Below, in pieces: positions 28,389 to 37,431 of a stretch of DNA of 64,000 nucleotides. The stretch comes from Thiotrichales bacterium 19S3-11 (GTDB lineage Bacteria; Pseudomonadota; Gammaproteobacteria; Francisellales; Francisellaceae). Where the stretch lies: the NCBI GenBank assembly GCA_021713295.1, contig JAKJJU010000007.1:1-64000 (forward strand). Direction: 5' to 3'. The translations under genes were made by a program, and so were the position numbers. Every line of letters starts with the position of its first letter. Position 1 is the stretch's first letter. A model generated the notes under the pieces. It searched no databases. It worked only from the letters and a program-made list of their open reading frames with translations, and was not told where the DNA came from.

Positions 28389-30035
28389 ATGATTAATCCT
28401 AATAACACAAAAATAATAAATCATTTAAAGTCTTTAAAAGAAACGCTTTTTAAAAAAAAATTAGTTAGTTTTTTTCAGTCGCCAGATCATTTTGATGCTT
28501 ATCATCTATCGGCATGTGATATTTTATTAGATTATTCAAAAAATCACATCAATCATCAAGTCATGGCGCTTTTGTTTGAGTTGGCTGAATCTGCTCAACT
28601 TAGTCTTAAGCGTGACCAAATGTTTGCTGGGGAAAAAATTAATTTTACTGAAGATCGTGCTGTGTTACATACAGCCTTAAGAAGGCCAATCTCTGATAAG
28701 GTTATGCTCGATGGTGTTAATATTGTTAATTTAGTCCATCAGTCCTTAGAAAAAATGAAACACTTAGTTGAGTCGGTTCATAACGGTCAATGGAAAGGTT
28801 ATAATGGCGATAATATAACCGATATCGTTAATATTGGTATTGGTGGGTCAGATCTAGGACCTAAAATGGTTGTAGAGGCTTTAACACCTTATCACACAGG
28901 CCAATTAAAATGCCATTTTATTTCTAATGTTGATGGCTTTTCAATTAATAGGACATTAAAAGAGTTAAATCCTAAAACAACGTTATTCATTGTTGCATCT
29001 AAGTCATTTTCTACAGAAGAAACGTTAATGAATGCCAAAACAGCCAGAGAGTGGTTGGTTCAGCATTCAGGCGATATTGATGCAGTTAAATCACATTTTG
29101 TTGCTATTTCAAGTCAACCAGAAAAAGTTAAAGCTTTCGGTATTGATGATCATCATCGTTTTGATATGTGGGATTGGGTTGGTGGTCGTTATTCGCTGTG
29201 GTCTGTTATTGGATTATCAATTGCCCTTATGGTCGGTATGGATAATTTTTATGCCTTATTAGAGGGTGCTTATGAGATGGATCAGCATTTTTTAAATGCA
29301 CCGCTTCAAGCCAATATGCCTGTAATTTTGGCTTTAATCGAAATCTGGTATAGTAATTTTTCTAAAACAAGAAGTAAGGCAATTTTACCTTATGATGACC
29401 GTTTAACATTTCTTGCTGACTATCTGCAGCAGGCTGATATGGAAAGTAATGGAAAATCATGTAATATTGCTAACCAAAAACCAGATTACACAACTGGTGT
29501 AGTATTGTGGGGAGGCGTTGGTACCAATGGTCAACATGCATTTCATCAGTTACTGCATCAGGGCACATTATTAATACCAGTTGATTTTATTATTGCTAGA
29601 AAACCACATCATCACTTAGTTGAACATCATCAAGCCTTAATTGCGAATGCTTTGGCTCAAGCTCAGGCGTTAATGATTGGTAAAACTGAAGATGATGCCT
29701 ATCAGGAGCTGATTGATTCAGGGTTATCTCACAATGATGCTGAAAAGTTAGCACCACATAAGGCAATTCCTGGCTCAAGGCCATCAAATATGATTGTATT
29801 ATCGCAATTAACACCTAAAACACTTGGTAGTTTAATTGCTTTATATGAGCATAAAATTTTCACTCAAGGTATTATTTGGCAGATTAATAGTTTTGATCAG
29901 TGGGGTGTGGAATTAGGAAAAGCATTAGGTAAGCCAATACTAAATGCTTTGGCAGCAGATGAATCACCTCTAGGAAACTATGATGAGTCAACCCAGTACT
30001 TAATTAATTATTTTAAAGACGTTTATCAAGGATAA
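28389..30035 (+). CDS. pgi: Glucose-6-phosphate isomerase
   Basis: Pgi interconverts glucose 6-phosphate and fructose 6-phosphate in glycolysis and gluconeogenesis. The 548-residue product matches the E. coli length (549). Motifs: NIGIGGSDLGPKMV (sugar-phosphate loop), VASKSFSTEETL, DWVGGRYSLWSVIGLSIAL, ADYLQQADMESNGKS and the C-terminal IIWQINSFDQWGVELGK, all standard. It follows the thiamine pyrophosphokinase gene directly and precedes gcvT by 33 bases, making a mixed operon with glycine cleavage. Confidence 0.98.
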   Translation: MINPNNTKIINHLKSLKETLFKKKLVSFFQSPDHFDAYHLSACDILLDYSKNHINHQVMALLFELAESAQLSLKRDQMFAGEKINFTEDRAVLHTALRRPISDKVMLDGVNIVNLVHQSLEKMKHLVESVHNGQWKGYNGDNITDIVNIGIGGSDLGPKMVVEALTPYHTGQLKCHFISNVDGFSINRTLKELNPKTTLFIVASKSFSTEETLMNAKTAREWLVQHSGDIDAVKSHFVAISSQPEKVKAFGIDDHHRFDMWDWVGGRYSLWSVIGLSIALMVGMDNFYALLEGAYEMDQHFLNAPLQANMPVILALIEIWYSNFSKTRSKAILPYDDRLTFLADYLQQADMESNGKSCNIANQKPDYTTGVVLWGGVGTNGQHAFHQLLHQGTLLIPVDFIIARKPHHHLVEHHQALIANALAQAQALMIGKTEDDAYQELIDSGLSHNDAEKLAPHKAIPGSRPSNMIVLSQLTPKTLGSLIALYEHKIFTQGIIWQINSFDQWGVELGKALGKPILNALAADESPLGNYDESTQYLINYFKDVYQG

Positions 30036-30068
30036 CTATATACGAGCATAACTTAAGGAGTATACATA

Positions 30069-31193
30069 ATGGGACAGGATACGAATCATCCGTTGAAAAC
30101 ACCACTCTATGACTGGCATGTTGAACATGGTGCAAAAATGGTGCCGTTTGCAGGTTGGCAGATGCCAATTGATTATGGTTCACAAATTGAAGAGCATCAT
30201 GCTGTTAGAAAAGATAAGGGCATTTTTGATGTCTCTCATATGTTGGCAGTTGATTTATCAGGTGAGCGTGTATGTGATTTCTTAAGTTATTTAGTAGCTA
30301 ATGATGTTAGAAAAATTGCCTCGGGTAAGGCGTTGTACACTTGTATGCTAAATGAAAAAGGTGGCGTAATTGATGATTTAATTATTTATCATATTAGTGA
30401 AAGCCAATACCGTTTAGTTGTTAATGCTGGTAATCGTCAGAAAGATGTTAACTGGATTAAGACTCAAGCAGCATTATTTAACGTATCTGTTCAAACAAGA
30501 GAAGACTTAAGTATTATTGCAGTCCAAGGCCCAAATGCGAGAGAAGCCGTTATTAGTGCATTGGATGATGATATGGTATTTAATGTAGCTGAATTAAAAC
30601 CATTTAGGTTGTTTAAATCAGATGAAATGCTAATTGCTAGAACAGGTTATACCGGTGAAGATGGTTTTGAGATTATGCTCGAACAAGAGAAAGTTGTAGA
30701 GTTCTGGCAAAAATTAATTGATCAAGGTGTTAAAGCTTGTGGCTTAGGTGCAAGAGATACATTAAGACTAGAAGCAGGTCTTAATCTGTATGGCAATGAT
30801 ATGCTCGATGATATTACACCATTTGAATGCGGGCTAGATTGGACTGTTTCACTGACAGATGATCGTGATTTTATTGGTAAGTCTGCATTAGTAACACAAA
30901 AAAATAACGGTATTACGTCTAAATTTATCGGCTTAATTTTATTGGATAGAGGTGTTTTAAGAGCAGGGCAAAAGGTAGTTTCTGAACAGGGCGAGGGTAT
31001 TATAACCAGTGGTAGTTTTTCACCGACACTGAATCAATCAATAGCCCTAGCACGTATACCTATCGATGCAACTGAGTGCCAAGTAGAAATTAGAAATAGA
31101 AAATTAGCGCTTAAGATGGTTTCTTACCCGTTTGTACGTAAAGGTAACGTGGTTTTTAAGTCACTTAATCACGAATTAGAGCTAGTTGAATAG
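30069..31193 (+). CDS. gcvT: Aminomethyltransferase (glycine cleavage T protein)
   Basis: GcvT releases ammonia from the aminomethyl group carried on GcvH and passes the methylene to tetrahydrofolate. The 374-residue protein has FDVSHM near the start, YTCMLNEKGGVIDDL, the folate-binding AVQGPNA, ARTGYTGEDGFEI and CGLGARDTLRLEAGLNLYG. The start ATG has TAAGGAG upstream. The gap from pgi is only 33 bases, leaving no room for a glycine riboswitch. Confidence 0.97.
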   Translation: MGQDTNHPLKTPLYDWHVEHGAKMVPFAGWQMPIDYGSQIEEHHAVRKDKGIFDVSHMLAVDLSGERVCDFLSYLVANDVRKIASGKALYTCMLNEKGGVIDDLIIYHISESQYRLVVNAGNRQKDVNWIKTQAALFNVSVQTREDLSIIAVQGPNAREAVISALDDDMVFNVAELKPFRLFKSDEMLIARTGYTGEDGFEIMLEQEKVVEFWQKLIDQGVKACGLGARDTLRLEAGLNLYGNDMLDDITPFECGLDWTVSLTDDRDFIGKSALVTQKNNGITSKFIGLILLDRGVLRAGQKVVSEQGEGIITSGSFSPTLNQSIALARIPIDATECQVEIRNRKLALKMVSYPFVRKGNVVFKSLNHELELVE

Positions 31194-31238
31194 TAGAGTT
31201 TGTTATTTGTTAAATTAACCTTAAAGGAGTAAATAATT

Positions 31239-31625
31239 ATGAGTAAAGTAGTTAATGGTCTTAAGTATTCTGATACGCATGAGTGGGTTCGCTTAGAAGA
31301 GGGCAATATTGCTACAATTGGAATTACTGACCATGCGCAAGCATTATTAGGTGAGCTTGTTTATGTTGAATTACCACAGGTAGGTGATGAAGTTAATTCT
31401 GGTAGCGAAGTTGGTGTTGTTGAATCGGTAAAAGCTGCTTCTGATTTTTATACGCCAGTTTCAGGGCGAGTAGTTGAAGTCAATGAAGCATTGGTAGATA
31501 ACCCGAATGAAGTCAATGATAATCCATATGAAAATGGTTGGTTATTTAAAATAGAACTATCAAATATGTCTGAAGTTGAAAACTTGTTAGATGCAGAGAA
31601 CTACGAAACTGCATTAGAAGATTAA
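31239..31625 (+). CDS. gcvH: Glycine cleavage system H protein
   Basis: GcvH is the small carrier whose lipoyl arm shuttles the aminomethyl group between the P, T and L proteins. The 128-residue product has the lipoylation site Lys65 in VESVKAASDF and the flanking HEWV, GITDHAQALLG and NPYENGWLFKI blocks. AAGGAG precedes the ATG. Normal size and position between gcvT and gcvPA. Confidence 0.98.
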   Translation: MSKVVNGLKYSDTHEWVRLEEGNIATIGITDHAQALLGELVYVELPQVGDEVNSGSEVGVVESVKAASDFYTPVSGRVVEVNEALVDNPNEVNDNPYENGWLFKIELSNMSEVENLLDAENYETALED

Positions 31626-31666
31626 GTTTAGAGATTAGACATCAGATTATAACTAAGGATAATTTT

Positions 31667-33055
31667 ATGCCATTTATTCCACATTTAGATTCTGATATTA
31701 GAGATATGTTAGATACAATTGGTGTCTCTAATGTTGAATCATTATTTGATGAAATACCCAGTGCTTTGCGTATTGATGGGTTTGATCAAATACCTTCGGG
31801 GTTAAACGAGATGTCGATGGCTCGTTTAATGAACCAAAGAGCTAATAGTGATCAACAGCAATTGAATTTTGTAGGTGCTGGTGCTTATCAACACCATATT
31901 CCAGCGGTTGTATGGGATTTAGTTTCTAGAGGGGAGTATATGACAGCGTATACCCCTTATCAGGCAGAAGCATCTCAAGGTAATTTACAGTTGATTTATG
32001 AATTTCAAAGCATGATTGCTTCATTAACACAAATGGATGTTGCTAATGCTTCAATGTATGATGGCGCATCTGCCTTAGCAGAAGCAGTATTAATGGCGGT
32101 ACGCGCAAATCGTAAATCAAAGTCAGGAAAAATTTTAATTGCAGATCGTATTCACCCCCACTATATGCAAGTTCTAGAGTCCATTACGAGCTATCAAAAT
32201 ATTACATTTGAGCAAGTAGCACTTAATCTAGAGAGTGGCGTTACAACGATAGATGCACTCGATGCTTATCGAGGAGATGATTATGCTGCTGTAATTATTC
32301 CGCAACCAAACTTCCTAGGACAATTAACTCAAGCAGATGATATAACGAATTGGGCTCATAGTGAAAATGCGCTAGTTATTGCAACGGTTAACCCAACGGC
32401 GTTAGCTTTAATTAAAGCACCAGGTAGTTGGGGTGAAAAAGGTGCAGATATTGTTTGCGGTGAGGGGCAACCTTTGGGTATTCCATTAGCTTCTGGTGGA
32501 CCTTATGTTGGTTTTATGAGTTGTAAAAATGCGATTGTTCGTCAAATGCCAGGGAGAATTGTTGGTCGTACAACGGATGTAGATGGTAAAGAAGGCTTTT
32601 GTTTAACGCTTCAGGCACGTGAACAGCACATTCGTCGTTCAAAAGCAACTTCAAATATATGTACAAATCAAGGCCTCTTAATGACAGCTGCAACAATTTA
32701 CTTGTCATTATTAGGTGTTGATGGATTAAAACAAGTTGCTAAGGCATCACATCATAATGCGTTATATTTAAGAGACAAGTTATCTGAAATATCAGGCATT
32801 ACTACTAAATTTAGCAATAATTTCTTTCATGAAATTGTTGTTCAGCTTCCGATTAAAGTTTCCATCGTTTTAGACGGACTTGCTAAGGTTAATATTCAGG
32901 GTGGCTATGATCTAGGGCAATTAGATCCAAATCTTGATCATATGCTGTTAATTTGCTCTACAGAAATTCATACTAAAGAAGACCATGAGCATTTCCTAGC
33001 GGCTTTAGATGCTGTTGTAAATGAACAAAAAGAAATACAAGGAGCAGAAGCATGA
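31667..33055 (+). CDS. gcvPA: Glycine dehydrogenase (decarboxylating) subunit 1
   Basis: This is the N-terminal half of the P protein in its split, two-subunit form. The 462-residue product begins [19 protein letters not shown] and carries [37 protein letters not shown] and the [10 protein letters not shown] block. It folds like a PLP enzyme but the PLP Lys is on subunit 2. It overlaps gcvPB by four bases (ATGA). Confidence 0.97.
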   Translation: MPFIPHLDSDIRDMLDTIGVSNVESLFDEIPSALRIDGFDQIPSGLNEMSMARLMNQRANSDQQQLNFVGAGAYQHHIPAVVWDLVSRGEYMTAYTPYQAEASQGNLQLIYEFQSMIASLTQMDVANASMYDGASALAEAVLMAVRANRKSKSGKILIADRIHPHYMQVLESITSYQNITFEQVALNLESGVTTIDALDAYRGDDYAAVIIPQPNFLGQLTQADDITNWAHSENALVIATVNPTALALIKAPGSWGEKGADIVCGEGQPLGIPLASGGPYVGFMSCKNAIVRQMPGRIVGRTTDVDGKEGFCLTLQAREQHIRRSKATSNICTNQGLLMTAATIYLSLLGVDGLKQVAKASHHNALYLRDKLSEISGITTKFSNNFFHEIVVQLPIKVSIVLDGLAKVNIQGGYDLGQLDPNLDHMLLICSTEIHTKEDHEHFLAALDAVVNEQKEIQGAEA

Positions 33056-34512
33056 TTATTTTTGAAAAATCAAAACCAGGACGCTATGCAACTGCTCAAG
33101 CACCTTATGGAGAATTCAATGCTTCAATTGATGATAGTTACTTACGTAAAGATCGTCCTTTATTACCTGAAATTTCTGAATTAGAAACAGTACGCCACTT
33201 TACTCGTTTATCTAGGAAAAATTTTTCAATTGATACGCATTTTTATCCGTTGGGTTCATGTACAATGAAATATAACCCAAGAGCGGCTCACAAACTTGCA
33301 TCAATTCCTAACTTTCTAAATCAACATCCATTAGCATCTGATGAGTCTAAACAAGGTTTCTATGCCTGTCTTTATGACTTGCAAGAATATATTATGGAAA
33401 TTACAGGCATGAAAGGCGTTTCATTAGCACCAATGGCAGGCGCTCAAGGTGAGTTTGCTGGAGTTGCAATGATTAGGCGTTATCATGAGGATCGTGGTGA
33501 TTATGACAGAAATGAAATTATTGTTCCTGATGCGGCGCATGGCACAAATCCAGCAACAGCTATAATGTGTGGCTATAAGGTCAGAGAAGTCAAAACGCTA
33601 AAAGAGTCAGGTGATGTTGATATTGAAGCGTTAAAAGCTGCATTAGGCCCTAATACGGCAGGAATTATGTTAACAAACCCATCAACCTTGGGTGTTTTTG
33701 AGCGTCGTATTAAAGAAATTGCAGAGCTTGTTCATGAGGCTGGTGGCTTGTTATATTATGATGGTGCAAACCTAAACGCCATTATGGGTAAAACACGCCC
33801 TGGTGATATGGGATTTGATGTGATGCACTTAAATTTGCATAAAACATTTGCAACGCCACATGGTGGTGGGGGGCCAGGTGCTGGCCCTGTTGCTTGTGCT
33901 GATCGTTTAAAGCCTTACTTACCTGTGCCATATGTTGTGAAAACCACAGCAGGGAGTTATAAGCTTGCTCTAGCAGATGACAAACCACAGACAATTGGCC
34001 GTTTATCAACTTTTCATGGTAATGCAGGAATATTATTACGTGCATATATCTACATTCGTATGTTGGGTGCTGAAGGCTTAAAGCGTGTTTCAGAAATGGC
34101 AACACTTAATGCAAACTATATGTTAAAACGATTACAAGAAGCAGGGTTTAATGCGGCTTTTTCTAGTCGATATGCAACGCATGAGTTTATCATTACATTG
34201 GAACAAGAGAAAAAAGATTATGCTGTCACTGCAACTGATTTTGCAAAATGTCTAATTGATAAAGGGATTCATGCGCCTACGATGTATTTTCCATTACTAG
34301 TGCCTGAGTGTCTATTAATTGAGCCAACAGAGACAGAAACTAAAGAAGAGATGGATAACTTTATTGATGCATTAATTGAAATTAGGGAGTTGTGTAAAAC
34401 AAATCCTGAAAAAGTAAAAAATGCACCTTATAATCTTCCAGTTCGTCGACTAGATGACGTCAAAGCAGCGCGTCAGTTAGATGTGGTTTATAAGCCAAAG
34501 GATCAAATTTAG
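33052..34512 (+). CDS. gcvPB: Glycine dehydrogenase (decarboxylating) subunit 2
   Basis: This is the catalytic, PLP-binding half of the split P protein, which decarboxylates glycine and loads the remaining aminomethyl group on GcvH. The 486-residue product carries the PLP Lys at residue 264 in [16 protein letters not shown], along with [22 protein letters not shown] and YDGANLNAI. It is the last gene of the thiamine pyrophosphokinase-pgi-gcvTHPAPB run, and a terminator hairpin follows 33 bases after its stop. Confidence 0.98.
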   Translation: MIIFEKSKPGRYATAQAPYGEFNASIDDSYLRKDRPLLPEISELETVRHFTRLSRKNFSIDTHFYPLGSCTMKYNPRAAHKLASIPNFLNQHPLASDESKQGFYACLYDLQEYIMEITGMKGVSLAPMAGAQGEFAGVAMIRRYHEDRGDYDRNEIIVPDAAHGTNPATAIMCGYKVREVKTLKESGDVDIEALKAALGPNTAGIMLTNPSTLGVFERRIKEIAELVHEAGGLLYYDGANLNAIMGKTRPGDMGFDVMHLNLHKTFATPHGGGGPGAGPVACADRLKPYLPVPYVVKTTAGSYKLALADDKPQTIGRLSTFHGNAGILLRAYIYIRMLGAEGLKRVSEMATLNANYMLKRLQEAGFNAAFSSRYATHEFIITLEQEKKDYAVTATDFAKCLIDKGIHAPTMYFPLLVPECLLIEPTETETKEEMDNFIDALIEIRELCKTNPEKVKNAPYNLPVRRLDDVKAARQLDVVYKPKDQI

Positions 34513-34545
34513 TTTCTAAAAAAATAGTTTTCAGATATTAAATGA

Positions 34546-34574
34546 AAGGCTACAAAGTAAGTAGCCTTATTTTT
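34546..34574 (+). terminator. Rho-independent terminator after gcvPB
   Basis: AAGGCTAC (34546-34553) and GTAGCCTT (34561-34568) form a perfect 8-bp stem with a 7-base loop, followed by ATTTTT. It closes the pgi-gcv operon and, since A-rich sequence lies on the other side, may also serve the convergent HU gene. Confidence 0.85.
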
Positions 34575-34589
34575 ACAGAGGACTAGAGA

Positions 34590-34868
34590 TTATTTATTGA
34601 CCGCATCTTTTAGTTTTTTACCAACATTGAAGCGAACAACTTTTGATGCTTTGATTTTCATTGGTTCACCTGTTTTAGGGTTTCTACCAGTACGAGCTTT
34701 ACGCTTGGTAATTTTGAATGAACCAAATCCAGTTAAGCTAATTTCTTTATTTTTTTTCAGTGCAGACTCAACAGCGCATTGGAATGATTTAATGACACGG
34801 TCAGCTTCTGCTTTCGTTTCAACACACTTATTTTTGACCATAAATTCGATTAGTTCAGTCTTATTCAT
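34590..34868 (-). CDS. HU-family DNA-binding protein
   Basis: HU dimers bend and compact DNA. The 92-residue product is typical: MNKTELIEFM start, a helical dimer core, GFGSFKITKRKARTGRNP in the beta-arm with the conserved Pro in RNPKTGEP, and a basic C-terminus. It could be the HupA/HupB equivalent; a single-HU organism would need only this one. It lacks the IHF-specific text of IhfA and IhfB. Single-gene unit convergent with gcvPB. Confidence 0.95.
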   Translation of the reverse strand: MNKTELIEFMVKNKCVETKAEADRVIKSFQCAVESALKKNKEISLTGFGSFKITKRKARTGRNPKTGEPMKIKASKVVRFNVGKKLKDAVNK

Positions 34869-34938
34869 CGTGCTCTCTCCAAGTTATTAGATGCAATGTA
34901 AAAGATAGATGGGAATTCTGAATTGTCAAATTTTATGA

Positions 34939-36129
34939 TTATCTAGTTGTTATATGTTTTTTATAATTGATTAATAGCATTACTTTTAAAATTGCAACCA
35001 GCATAAAAGTAACCCATAAAGCAAGTAGTATAAAATTAAAATAGGATAGGGTTAAATGCGCTTGAATAAAGCTCCAGATAGACATTACAACGGATGTAGT
35101 AAACGTTAATGTTGCAGCAGCTGCACCATGTCCTTTAAAAATTGATGCCATTGCTGAACCAGTAGATAATGGCACAATAAACCCCATTACGAAGCATAGA
35201 AATAATAATGCAATTGCAGCATTTATTTGGCTGTGATTTGTAAATGTTATATAAATGACAGCTAATATACATAAGATAAGGCTTAAAATACGATAGCGTT
35301 TTTTTGAAGCAACATGAGCATATTTTCTATATAGAAAAATACCTAATAGATAGCAAACTGAAGTCAAAAGGAAAATAATATTATATAACTTTAAATCCAT
35401 ATGCATTTCTTTGGTAAATAGCGGGTGCAAGTTTTCCATCATTACACCTAAATATACAGAAAAGATAAGTGCAACTAATAATACATTAATATTAAATTGC
35501 CACTTAGAAAAAATATGTTTGAAACCTGAAAACACTTCTTTTTTAGCTAGTTTCGTTGCATTAAGCGCATCAAATTTTAATATTGGTAGCATATATAAAA
35601 AAAGCATAATTTCAATAAATGCAGTAAGGTAAAAAACATCACGCCAAGATATAATTGCAACGGCTTGTGCTAAAAATGAAGCAATAATTGGCGCAAGAAT
35701 AACACAAGCAGAAAGAATTGCAAATGAACGTTTCATATGATTTTCATCGTTGGCATAACGCGAGAGGATTGCTCTAGAGATTGACGAGTAACAGCCAGTG
35801 CCTAAGCCAACTAAAACGAAACCTATTAATAATGAAAGATAGTTATATGAGCTACCAGCAATGATTAATCCAATAATAGAAATTAATTGTGCATATTTAA
35901 GTACTGTTTTTGTACCAAATATATCTGAGGCACTTGCTAAGGATATCGCTGAAATGCTAAAGGTTAAAAATAATAAACTAATACCAAGTTGTATCTGGTT
36001 TATCGACAAATTTAAAGATTCAGCAATATCAGAAATAATTGGCATAGTGATTGTAAGTGTCATATAGCCAACTAAGGTCAATACGTAGGATCTTGGGTTT
36101 ATTTTTAAATTAGTAGTCATCGTGTGCAT
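34939..36129 (-). CDS. MFS efflux transporter, Bcr/CflA-like
   Basis: The 396-residue protein has about 12 membrane segments. The first pair of segments reads YMTLTITMPIISDIAESLNLS..QIQLGISLLFLTFSISAIS, and FLVGLGTGCYSSISRAIL-like text (LVGLGTGCYSSISRAI) fits the drug:H+ antiporter Bcr/CflA group. The substrate is unknown. An inner ATG at 36120 is 10 bases after GGGG and may be the true start; the first ATG is only one base after it. It is divergent from a LysR regulator across 110 bases, which suggests that regulator controls it. Confidence 0.85.
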   Translation of the reverse strand: MHTMTTNLKINPRSYVLTLVGYMTLTITMPIISDIAESLNLSINQIQLGISLLFLTFSISAISLASASDIFGTKTVLKYAQLISIIGLIIAGSSYNYLSLLIGFVLVGLGTGCYSSISRAILSRYANDENHMKRSFAILSACVILAPIIASFLAQAVAIISWRDVFYLTAFIEIMLFLYMLPILKFDALNATKLAKKEVFSGFKHIFSKWQFNINVLLVALIFSVYLGVMMENLHPLFTKEMHMDLKLYNIIFLLTSVCYLLGIFLYRKYAHVASKKRYRILSLILCILAVIYITFTNHSQINAAIALLFLCFVMGFIVPLSTGSAMASIFKGHGAAAATLTFTTSVVMSIWSFIQAHLTLSYFNFILLALWVTFMLVAILKVMLLINYKKHITTR

Positions 36130-36177
36130 ACCCCGATCATTTAAATTTAAGTGTTATCGCATTACAAAATATTAATA

Positions 36178-36223
36178 ATTTCTAAAAAAGAAATAAATAA
36201 GCTAAAATGAAAATATAATTTTC
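36178..36223. promoter_or_regulatory. Two inverted repeats between the MFS and LysR genes
   Basis: ATTTCT (36178-36183) pairs with AGAAAT (36189-36194) over 5 bases. GAAAAT (36209-36214) pairs with ATTTTC (36218-36223) over 3 bases, with interrupted dyad symmetry of the kind LysR proteins bind (T-N11-A). Both lie in the 110-base divergent gap, in the range expected for an autoregulated LysR operator. The AT-rich background lowers confidence. Confidence 0.4.
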
Positions 36224-36239
36224 TTTATAGGAAAATATA

Positions 36240-37151
36240 ATGAACTTATACCAATGCTTAACAAACTATAAAATAGTAATTGAACAGAAAAGCTTTAGTA
36301 AAGCAGCACTAATAATTGATATTAATATTTCAGCATTAAGCAAGCAGATTAAATGGCTTGAAAATTATTTTGGTGAACGTTTATTAAATAGGACAACAAG
36401 GGATCAACATTTGACTGCTTCTGGTGAAAAAGTTTATCAATTAGCTAATCGATGGCTAAAGGATATTACAGAATTAAAAGATGAGTTAATGACATCAAAA
36501 TTAGAACCGAAAGGGCAGTTAAGATTATCAATTCCTTCAAGCTTAGGCAGGGCTTTTTTCTTGGATTGCATTAATCAGTTTTTAAAAAAATACCCTAGAA
36601 TTGATATTTATATTGAATCCGAAAATTCACCTTACTTATTATTTGATCAAAGAGCTGATTTAACGATTTCTTCCATTAACATTAAGCATGAAAAACTAAT
36701 TCAGTATCATATGGTTAATTTAACAAAAGGTGTCTTTGCCTCACATAAGTATATAAACGATTATGGTAAGCCAAAGTCTCCTAGTGAGTTAGTTAATTTT
36801 CAATGTTTAGTTAATTCAAGAGTAAATAAAGATTTACAATGGAAGTTTATGACTAAAGGCAATAAAGTAGAAAGTTTTAGATTAAACCCTAGGATGATTT
36901 CTTCAACGGGTGTAGACCTTGTTGAAGCAGCAATATTTGGTATGGGGCTATGTTGTGTAACGCATATTGTTGCAAAGTCTTATATTGAAGAGGGGTTATT
37001 GCTTGAAATAGATTTAGGCCAAGCGGTTGAACCAGCCGATATTTATTTATACCATCTACCAAGCTATGCCAATTCCTTAACTAGAATTTTTGCAGACTTT
37101 ATTATTAAGTATTTTCAATCAAAAAATAAAATTTTAAAAAATAAGCTTTAG
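36240..37151 (+). CDS. LysR-family transcriptional regulator
   Basis: The 303-residue protein has the LysR N-terminal winged helix-turn-helix: SFSKAALIIDINISALSKQIKWLENYFGERLLNRTTRDQ is split over residues about 18-57 and includes the usual LxxRTTR motif. A substrate-binding domain with two lobes follows (LRLSIPSSLGRAFF, DLVEAAIFGMGLCCVTHIVA). AGGA precedes the ATG. It is divergent from the MFS efflux gene, the classic arrangement for a regulator and its target. The inducer is unknown. Confidence 0.93.
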   Translation: MNLYQCLTNYKIVIEQKSFSKAALIIDINISALSKQIKWLENYFGERLLNRTTRDQHLTASGEKVYQLANRWLKDITELKDELMTSKLEPKGQLRLSIPSSLGRAFFLDCINQFLKKYPRIDIYIESENSPYLLFDQRADLTISSINIKHEKLIQYHMVNLTKGVFASHKYINDYGKPKSPSELVNFQCLVNSRVNKDLQWKFMTKGNKVESFRLNPRMISSTGVDLVEAAIFGMGLCCVTHIVAKSYIEEGLLLEIDLGQAVEPADIYLYHLPSYANSLTRIFADFIIKYFQSKNKILKNKL

Positions 37152-37153
37152 TA

Positions 37154-37159
37154 TTGACA
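37154..37159 (+). promoter_or_regulatory. Consensus -35 hexamer for the ilv operon
   Basis: A perfect TTGACA begins two bases after the LysR stop codon. A perfect TATAAT at 37169-37174 is only 9 bases away, too close to be its partner. With 17 bases spacing the -10 would be the poor TTAGTT at 37177-37182; TATAAA at 37183-37188 is 23 bases away. The promoter must lie near here because the attenuator leader starts at 37239, but the exact -10 cannot be assigned. Confidence 0.4.
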
Positions 37160-37238
37160 AGTCATTAATATAATTGTTAGTTTATAAATTAAGCAATCAA
37201 AAATTGTAAAACTAATGTAAGCTGGAGCCAAATTAACC

Positions 37239-37322
37239 ATGAATCTTCGCACTAACCTAATCAACAGTATTATTGTGATTATTCTGCTCGTGATTAGACG
37301 ATCGGAAGGTGCGCGGCTGTGA
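37239..37322 (+). CDS. ilv leader peptide, 27 residues
   Basis: An ATG, with GGAG about 11 bases upstream, opens a 27-codon frame ending at TGA 37320-37322. The product contains the core INSIIVIILLVI; in all it has six Ile, five Leu and two Val, mostly between codons 7 and 19. This is the pattern of leader peptides of ilvGMEDA-type attenuators, in which a ribosome stalls on these codons when charged branched-chain tRNA is short. The codons lie between two RNA segments that can pair, and a terminator follows, as described in the neighbouring entries. The reading frame is short but its composition and position make chance unlikely. Confidence 0.85.
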   Translation: MNLRTNLINSIIVIILLVIRRSEGARL

Positions 37323-37362
37323 ATTAGAAATTAGAAGGCCTGAAGAAAAACCCGCATCTTCC
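37248..37362 (+). promoter_or_regulatory. Attenuator: alternative pairing segments of the ilv leader RNA
   Basis: Segment 1 (37248-37263) can pair with segment 2 (37291-37313): CTAATCA (37257-37263) with TGATTAG (37291-37297), and CGCACT (37248-37253) with GGTGCG (37308-37313, one G-U), with two further G-C pairs outside. Segment 2 can instead pair with the 5' arm of the terminator: GGAAGGTGCG (37304-37313) with CGCATCTTCC (37353-37362), ten pairs including one G-U. The second pairing would destroy the terminator. A ribosome stalled on the Ile/Leu/Val codons would cover segment 1 and favour the antiterminator, allowing read-through into ilvB. Confidence 0.8.
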
Positions 37363-37387
37363 AAGTTGAAGAAGCGGGTTTTTTTTT
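37346..37387 (+). terminator. Rho-independent terminator of the ilv attenuator
   Basis: AAAAACCCGC (37346-37355) pairs with GCGGG and the first T residues (37374-37383), and the inner TCTTC (37357-37361) pairs with GAAGA (37368-37372), with one A-A mismatch and a 6-base loop. A run of nine T follows the GC-rich stem (37379-37387). It lies 45 bases before the ilvB start and after the leader peptide, so it acts on the whole operon. Confidence 0.92.
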
Positions 37388-37431
37388 GCCTAAAGAAAAG
37401 AGAACGAGAGAGTAATTCTTAGGAGTTTAAT

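Noticed and set aside
30036-30068. Glycine riboswitch before gcvT
   Set aside because: The pgi-gcvT gap is only 33 bases, too short for the aptamer, and no glycine-aptamer text is seen.
33782-34105. 107-codon minus-strand frame within gcvPB
   Set aside because: It is a shadow of the gcvPB coding sequence; composition is not protein-like.
34597-34890. Open frame on the plus strand across the HU gene
   Set aside because: It is the antisense of a clear HU gene and has no family resemblance.
37154-37174. TTGACA and TATAAT as a promoter pair before the ilv leader
   Set aside because: Both are consensus hexamers but are only 9 bases apart, too close to act together; only the -35 was kept, at low confidence.
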